A stretch of 64,000 nt of DNA from an uncultured Eubacteriales bacterium. GTDB taxonomy: Bacteria > Bacillota > Clostridia > Oscillospirales > UBA644. Positions 60,472 through 64,000 of this stretch are shown piece by piece. The stretch covers positions 1 to 64,000 of the forward strand of contig URFZ01000002.1 in assembly GCA_900547165.1 (NCBI GenBank), given 5' to 3'. The position numbers and the translations under genes were made by a program. The notes beneath the pieces were generated by a model that did no database searches, was not told where the DNA came from, and saw only the letters and a list, made by a program, of their open reading frames with translations. Position 1 is the first letter of the stretch. Every line of letters starts with the position of its first letter.

Positions 60472-60820
60472 TATGGCAAAAATTGCGGCGACCGCTTTAT
60501 CCGACAAAAAAGGACAGGATATAAAGGTCATCAAAGTTGCCGAAAAGACGACGCTTGCGGATTATCTTGTTATCTGCAACGGTTCGTCTTCAACGCAGAT
60601 CCGCGCGCTTGCGGACGAGTGCGAATACCGTCTCAAAGAAGCGGGCTATGCGGAACTGCACAGAGAGGGTCAGCCCGGCGGGGACTGGATCCTTCTCGAT
60701 TTTAAGGATATAATAGTGCACGTTTTCAGCAAGGAAGCGCGTGCGTTTTACGATCTCGAACGCTTTTGGAAAGACGGCGAAGAGATTGAAATGGATTTTG
60801 ACGTAAAAGAGGAGAACTGA
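60452..60820 (+). CDS. rsfS: Ribosomal silencing factor RsfS
   Basis: 122 residues. Binds ribosomal protein uL14 and blocks subunit joining in starvation. KGQDIKVIKVAEKTTLADYL, VICNGSSSTQIRALADE, HREGQPGGDWILLDFKDIIVHVF and the terminal FYDLERFW are the RsfS/DUF143 motifs. GGAGG ahead of the ATG lies inside yqeK (20-bp overlap). With hpf at 13306 the window has two ribosome-silencing genes. Confidence 0.96.
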   Translation: MNEKIFDMAKIAATALSDKKGQDIKVIKVAEKTTLADYLVICNGSSSTQIRALADECEYRLKEAGYAELHREGQPGGDWILLDFKDIIVHVFSKEARAFYDLERFWKDGEEIEMDFDVKEEN

Positions 60821-60826
60821 AAGACA

Positions 60827-63232
60827 ATGGATTACGATTTTTCGAAAGTCGAAAAAAAGTGGCAGGCGCGTTGGGATGATAAAAAAGTCTTTGTCGCAAA
60901 AGAAGACAAGACAAAAAAGAAGTTTTACGCGCTTGTTGAGTTCCCGTATCCGAGCGGCGCAGGAATGCACGTCGGACATATCAAGGCGTACGGCGGACTT
61001 GAAGTTATCGCAAGAAAGAAGCGTATGGAGGGGTACAATGTCCTTTTTCCGATAGGCTTCGACGCTTTCGGTCTTCCGACTGAGAACTATGCGATAAAAA
61101 CGGGCATACACCCCCGCAAAGTTACGGATATGAACATCGCGCGTTTCACCGAACAACTCAAAAAGGTCGGCTTCTCGTTCGATTGGACAAGAGTTATAGA
61201 CACGACCGACGAGGATTATTATAAGTGGACGCAGTGGATATTCCTGAAAATGTTCGAGCACGGGCTTGCGTTCCGCGATAAAACGCTTGTCAACTACTGC
61301 CCGAGTTGCAAAGTCGTTCTTTCCAATGAGGATTCGCAGGGCGGCAAGTGCGATATATGCCATTCGGATGTTGTTCAGAAGTCAAAGGACGTTTGGTATT
61401 TGCGCATAACCGAATATGCGGATAAACTTTTACAGGGACTTGAAAAAGTCGATTATCTGCCTAACGCAAAATTGCAGCAGCAGCATTGGATAGGCAAATC
61501 GACGGGTGCGTTTGTCAATTTCACGCTTGCGGGAACAGATGAAAAACTTCGCGTTTACACCACCCGACCCGACACTCTGTTCGGCGTTACGTTTATGGTT
61601 ATCGCGCCCGAACACCCGCTTATCGAAAAATATGCGGCACAGATAAAGAACAAAGCCGACCTTGACGCTTACAGGGAAGCAAGCGCGAAAAAGTCCGAGT
61701 TTGAACGCACGCAGCTTGTCAAGGACAAAACGGGCGTTCGCATAGACGGACTTGAAGCGGTCAACCCCGTCACGGGCGGCAATATTCCCATATATATTTC
61801 CGACTATGTAATGATGGGTTACGGCACGGGCGCAATTATGGCTGTTCCCGCGCACGACCAGCGCGACTGGGAGTTTGCGAAGAAATTCGGCATAAACATC
61901 ATTCAGGTCATCAAGGGCGGCGATATAGAAAAAGAGGCGTATGCCGGCGACGGAGAAATGATAAATTCCGATTTCCTGAACGGTTATACGGATAAAAAAT
62001 CATCTATCGAAAGAATGATAGAATATCTTACGGAAAAGGGTATCGGCGAAAAAGGCGTTCAGTACAAGATGAAGGACTGGGCGTTCAACCGTCAGAGATA
62101 TTGGGGCGAACCCATTCCCATAGTTCATTGCCCGCATTGCGGACTTGTTCCCGTTCCCTATGACCAACTTCCGCTGCGTCTGCCGAAAGTTGAGAACTTT
62201 GAACCGGGCACGGACGGAGAGAGCCCGCTTGCAAAGATAGACGAGTTTGTCAACTGCAAGTGCCCGAAGTGCGGCGGCGACGCAAAGCGCGAAACGGACA
62301 CCATGCCGCAGTGGGCAGGTTCTTCGTGGTACTTCCTGCGCTACGTTGACCCGCACAACGACAAAGTTTTTGCCGATGCGGAAAAACTGAAATACTGGAT
62401 GCCCGTCGATTGGTATAACGGCGGTATGGAGCACGTTACCCGCCACCTTATCTATTCGCGTTTCTGGCATAAGTTCCTTTATGATATAGGCGAAGTACCG
62501 TGTGACGAACCTTATATGAAGAGGACCGCGCAGGGACTTATTCTCGGTCCCGACGGCGATAAAATGTCGAAGTCCAAGGGCAATGTGGTTGACCCGCTTG
62601 ATGTCGTAAACAAATACGGTGCGGACGTTTTGAGAACATATATCCTGTTCATGGGTGATTACGGTCAGGCTACCCCGTGGTCGGACAACAGCGTCAAAGG
62701 CTGCAAACGTTTCCTTGACCGCGTATGGGGACTGAACGACATTGTCAAGGGCGGCGACGGCTATTCGAAAGCGCTCGAAACGCCGTTCCACCAAACAATT
62801 AAAAAAGTTTCCGCGGATTACGACTCGATGAAGTTTAACACCGCAATAGCGGCGCTTATGACGCTTATCAATAAGATTTACGACGAGGGAAGTCTGACGA
62901 AAAAAGAACTTGCGTCGTTTATCACGCTGCTTAACCCCGTCGCACCGCACATAACCGAGGAAATGTGGGAAATGAACGGTTTTGACGGAATGCTCTGCGA
63001 GCAGAAATGGGTCGAATACGATGAGGCGAAAACCGTTGAAGCGACGATAGAAATACCCGTTTCCGTCTGCGGAAAACTCAGAGGAGTTGTTTCCGTGCCC
63101 GCCGACGCGGACAAGGACGCTGTTATTGCCGCCGCGAAAGAGGACGAAAAGGTTCGGTCGTTTATCGCAGGCAAAACGATTGTCAAAGAGATATTCGTTC
63201 CCGGCAGAATGGTAAATATAGTTGTTAAGTAA
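60827..63232 (+). CDS. leuS: Leucyl-tRNA synthetase
   Basis: 801 residues. Class Ia synthetase: HIGH variant HVGH at 48-51 in PYPSGAGMHVGHI, the CP1 editing domain (about 220-400, with TTRPDTLFGVTFMVIAPEHPL), zinc-like CPHCG/CPKCG knots around 440 and 480, and KMSKS at 579-583. C-terminal anticodon-binding and DUF559-like tail complete. It starts 6 bp after rsfS, so there is no room for a T-box leader and it seems to be expressed with the smc operon. Confidence 0.97.
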   Translation: MDYDFSKVEKKWQARWDDKKVFVAKEDKTKKKFYALVEFPYPSGAGMHVGHIKAYGGLEVIARKKRMEGYNVLFPIGFDAFGLPTENYAIKTGIHPRKVTDMNIARFTEQLKKVGFSFDWTRVIDTTDEDYYKWTQWIFLKMFEHGLAFRDKTLVNYCPSCKVVLSNEDSQGGKCDICHSDVVQKSKDVWYLRITEYADKLLQGLEKVDYLPNAKLQQQHWIGKSTGAFVNFTLAGTDEKLRVYTTRPDTLFGVTFMVIAPEHPLIEKYAAQIKNKADLDAYREASAKKSEFERTQLVKDKTGVRIDGLEAVNPVTGGNIPIYISDYVMMGYGTGAIMAVPAHDQRDWEFAKKFGINIIQVIKGGDIEKEAYAGDGEMINSDFLNGYTDKKSSIERMIEYLTEKGIGEKGVQYKMKDWAFNRQRYWGEPIPIVHCPHCGLVPVPYDQLPLRLPKVENFEPGTDGESPLAKIDEFVNCKCPKCGGDAKRETDTMPQWAGSSWYFLRYVDPHNDKVFADAEKLKYWMPVDWYNGGMEHVTRHLIYSRFWHKFLYDIGEVPCDEPYMKRTAQGLILGPDGDKMSKSKGNVVDPLDVVNKYGADVLRTYILFMGDYGQATPWSDNSVKGCKRFLDRVWGLNDIVKGGDGYSKALETPFHQTIKKVSADYDSMKFNTAIAALMTLINKIYDEGSLTKKELASFITLLNPVAPHITEEMWEMNGFDGMLCEQKWVEYDEAKTVEATIEIPVSVCGKLRGVVSVPADADKDAVIAAAKEDEKVRSFIAGKTIVKEIFVPGRMVNIVVK

Positions 63233-63259
63233 TCTGTCTTCAATATCAGGGAGGTTATA

Positions 63260-64000
63260 ATGAGACATATCAAAAAAATATTTGCGGTCGTTTTGCTCTG
63301 CGCGCTTATTCTTACGAGTTGCGCTGTTGTTCGTCCCGCGATGTTCAAAGGCAAATCTGCATCCGAATGGGAAAACAAATTCCGTTCGACATACGTTTCG
63401 CTCGAAAAAACGGGAACACCGTCCGAAGAACTTAGCGGTTTTGTTGTCCGCGTCGAGGGAGAGGACAGAAAAAGCGATACGATAGGCGGCGAAGTTATCG
63501 AGGATTCCGACTATTCGGGAGGCAAGGCGCTGCGTGCAAACTATGCGCGTGACGACTCGACCACGCACGGCGTTAATCTTTCGGTCACCGTCCCCGAAAC
63601 GGGTTCGTATTCTCTTGTGACGGTCGTAACTCGCTACGGCAGAATGAATACGACGGACTTTGACATTTATGCCAACGATACATACGCTTACAGCGTAAAT
63701 ACCAAGGATGACGTTATTTCCGAAGAGACAGTTACGGGCAAAGCCAATATGCGAAAAATGACGCTGCCGTCGATAATGCTCAATAAGGGCGAAAACACGG
63801 TTTCTTTCGTACTTCAAAATACGGACAGACAGCCAAATAAACCTAATTTTTATCTTGATTATATAGAACTCAAACCCGACCTTTCCCCGTCTGCTTCCGG
63901 TAATATCGGTTATGCTTCGACCCCGACTGGCGACTATTCCAAACAGGCTGTCGCGGCTGCCGAACTCGACGTTTACACCGGTTCGTGGGATATGAGAGCG
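63260..64000 (+). CDS. Secreted lipoprotein with carbohydrate-binding-like module (runs off the window)
   Basis: Open from ATG 63260 (GGGAGG upstream) to the window end, 247 codons with no stop. Signal peptide and lipobox LTSC (Cys21). Residues ~30-210 form a beta-sandwich of the CBM6/CBM35 type: YSGGKALRANYARDDSTTHG, LSVTVPETGSYSLVTVVTRY, ILNKGENTVSFVLQ-like strand and the closing FYLDYIELKP. A further domain begins after a Ser/Gly linker (DLSPSASGNIGYASTPTGDY). It probably belongs to a larger glycan-active or glycan-binding surface protein. It is 27 bp after leuS with no terminator visible between them. Confidence 0.78.
   Translation, partial: MRHIKKIFAVVLLCALILTSCAVVRPAMFKGKSASEWENKFRSTYVSLEKTGTPSEELSGFVVRVEGEDRKSDTIGGEVIEDSDYSGGKALRANYARDDSTTHGVNLSVTVPETGSYSLVTVVTRYGRMNTTDFDIYANDTYAYSVNTKDDVISEETVTGKANMRKMTLPSIMLNKGENTVSFVLQNTDRQPNKPNFYLDYIELKPDLSPSASGNIGYASTPTGDYSKQAVAAAELDVYTGSWDMRA

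Noticed and set aside
60821..60826. T-box leader for leuS
   Set aside because: Only 6 bp separate rsfS and leuS.
62000..63817. 605-codon minus-strand open frame over leuS
   Set aside because: Antisense shadow of leuS and the next gene; no ribosome site or recognisable motif.

Overview
The window is one stretch of a Clostridia-type (Firmicutes/Bacillota) chromosome, probably from an uncultured, endospore-forming gut or anaerobic-digester lineage. The evidence is the Firmicutes gene set (long-form hpf, rnmV, trmFO, plsX, yqeK, rsfS, a GerA/SpoVAF-type spore germination protein, an ECF folate transporter under a THF riboswitch), strong TTGACA-17-TATAAT promoters with AGGAGG ribosome sites, very many ATGA start/stop overlaps, and a secreted dockerin/leucine-rich-repeat protein. 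TGA is used as an ordinary stop in many genes, so the genetic code is standard.

Layout. 1-190: a divergent promoter pair serving a tRNA-Thr (cut by the window edge) and the operon holA-rnmV-femABX-type aminoacyltransferase, followed by glpK, an acylglycerol-lipase-like hydrolase and a beta-propeller glycosidase-like protein (to 6975). 7068-12990 (minus): a membrane-anchored zinc-ribbon protein, then rsmD-coaD-coiled-coil protein-orphan solute-binding lipoprotein, and a small degenerate PTPS/QueD-like protein. 13187-13824: hpf with a structured leader. 13978-23074 (minus): a CapD/PglF-type nucleotide-sugar dehydratase, a Na+/Ca2+ antiporter, two tandem paralogous secreted helical proteins, and a WG-repeat lipoprotein. 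23392-33130 (plus): a tightly packed superoperon spoU-dprA-topA-trmFO-plsX-ACP-like-rnc-radical SAM-membrane protein-tetR. 33264-35821 (minus): an ArsR-type repressor and a His-rich Zn/Cd P-type ATPase. 36014-42088 (plus): a SpoVAF/GerA protein, then a degenerate E2-acyltransferase-like protein, an unknown membrane protein, galactokinase and a lipoprotein. 42167-43495: a dockerin/LRR protein. 43676-44065: a decayed transposase. 44246-49915 (minus): THF riboswitch-folT-folC-DUF4091 lipoprotein (interrupted by an in-frame TGA)-M29 aminopeptidase. 50041-53517: a second WG-repeat protein, htpG, and an XRE regulator. 53737-63232 (plus): smc-ftsY-rdgB-yhbY-nadD-yqeK-rsfS-leuS, then the start of a secreted CBM-like lipoprotein that runs off the window.

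Most of the window is housekeeping. The observations most worth checking are: an acyl-carrier-protein homologue in the canonical plsX-acpP-rnc position whose phosphopantetheine serine is replaced by isoleucine; smc apparently starting at an ATT codon; a DprA lacking the usual RNR DNA-contact motif; an E2-fold protein and a PTPS-fold protein that have both lost catalytic residues; the three-layer control (riboswitch, terminator, RBS hairpin) in front of folT; the tandem secreted paralogues; and a nested palindromic element between two promoters near smc. No CRISPR array, phage, defence island or intact insertion sequence was seen.
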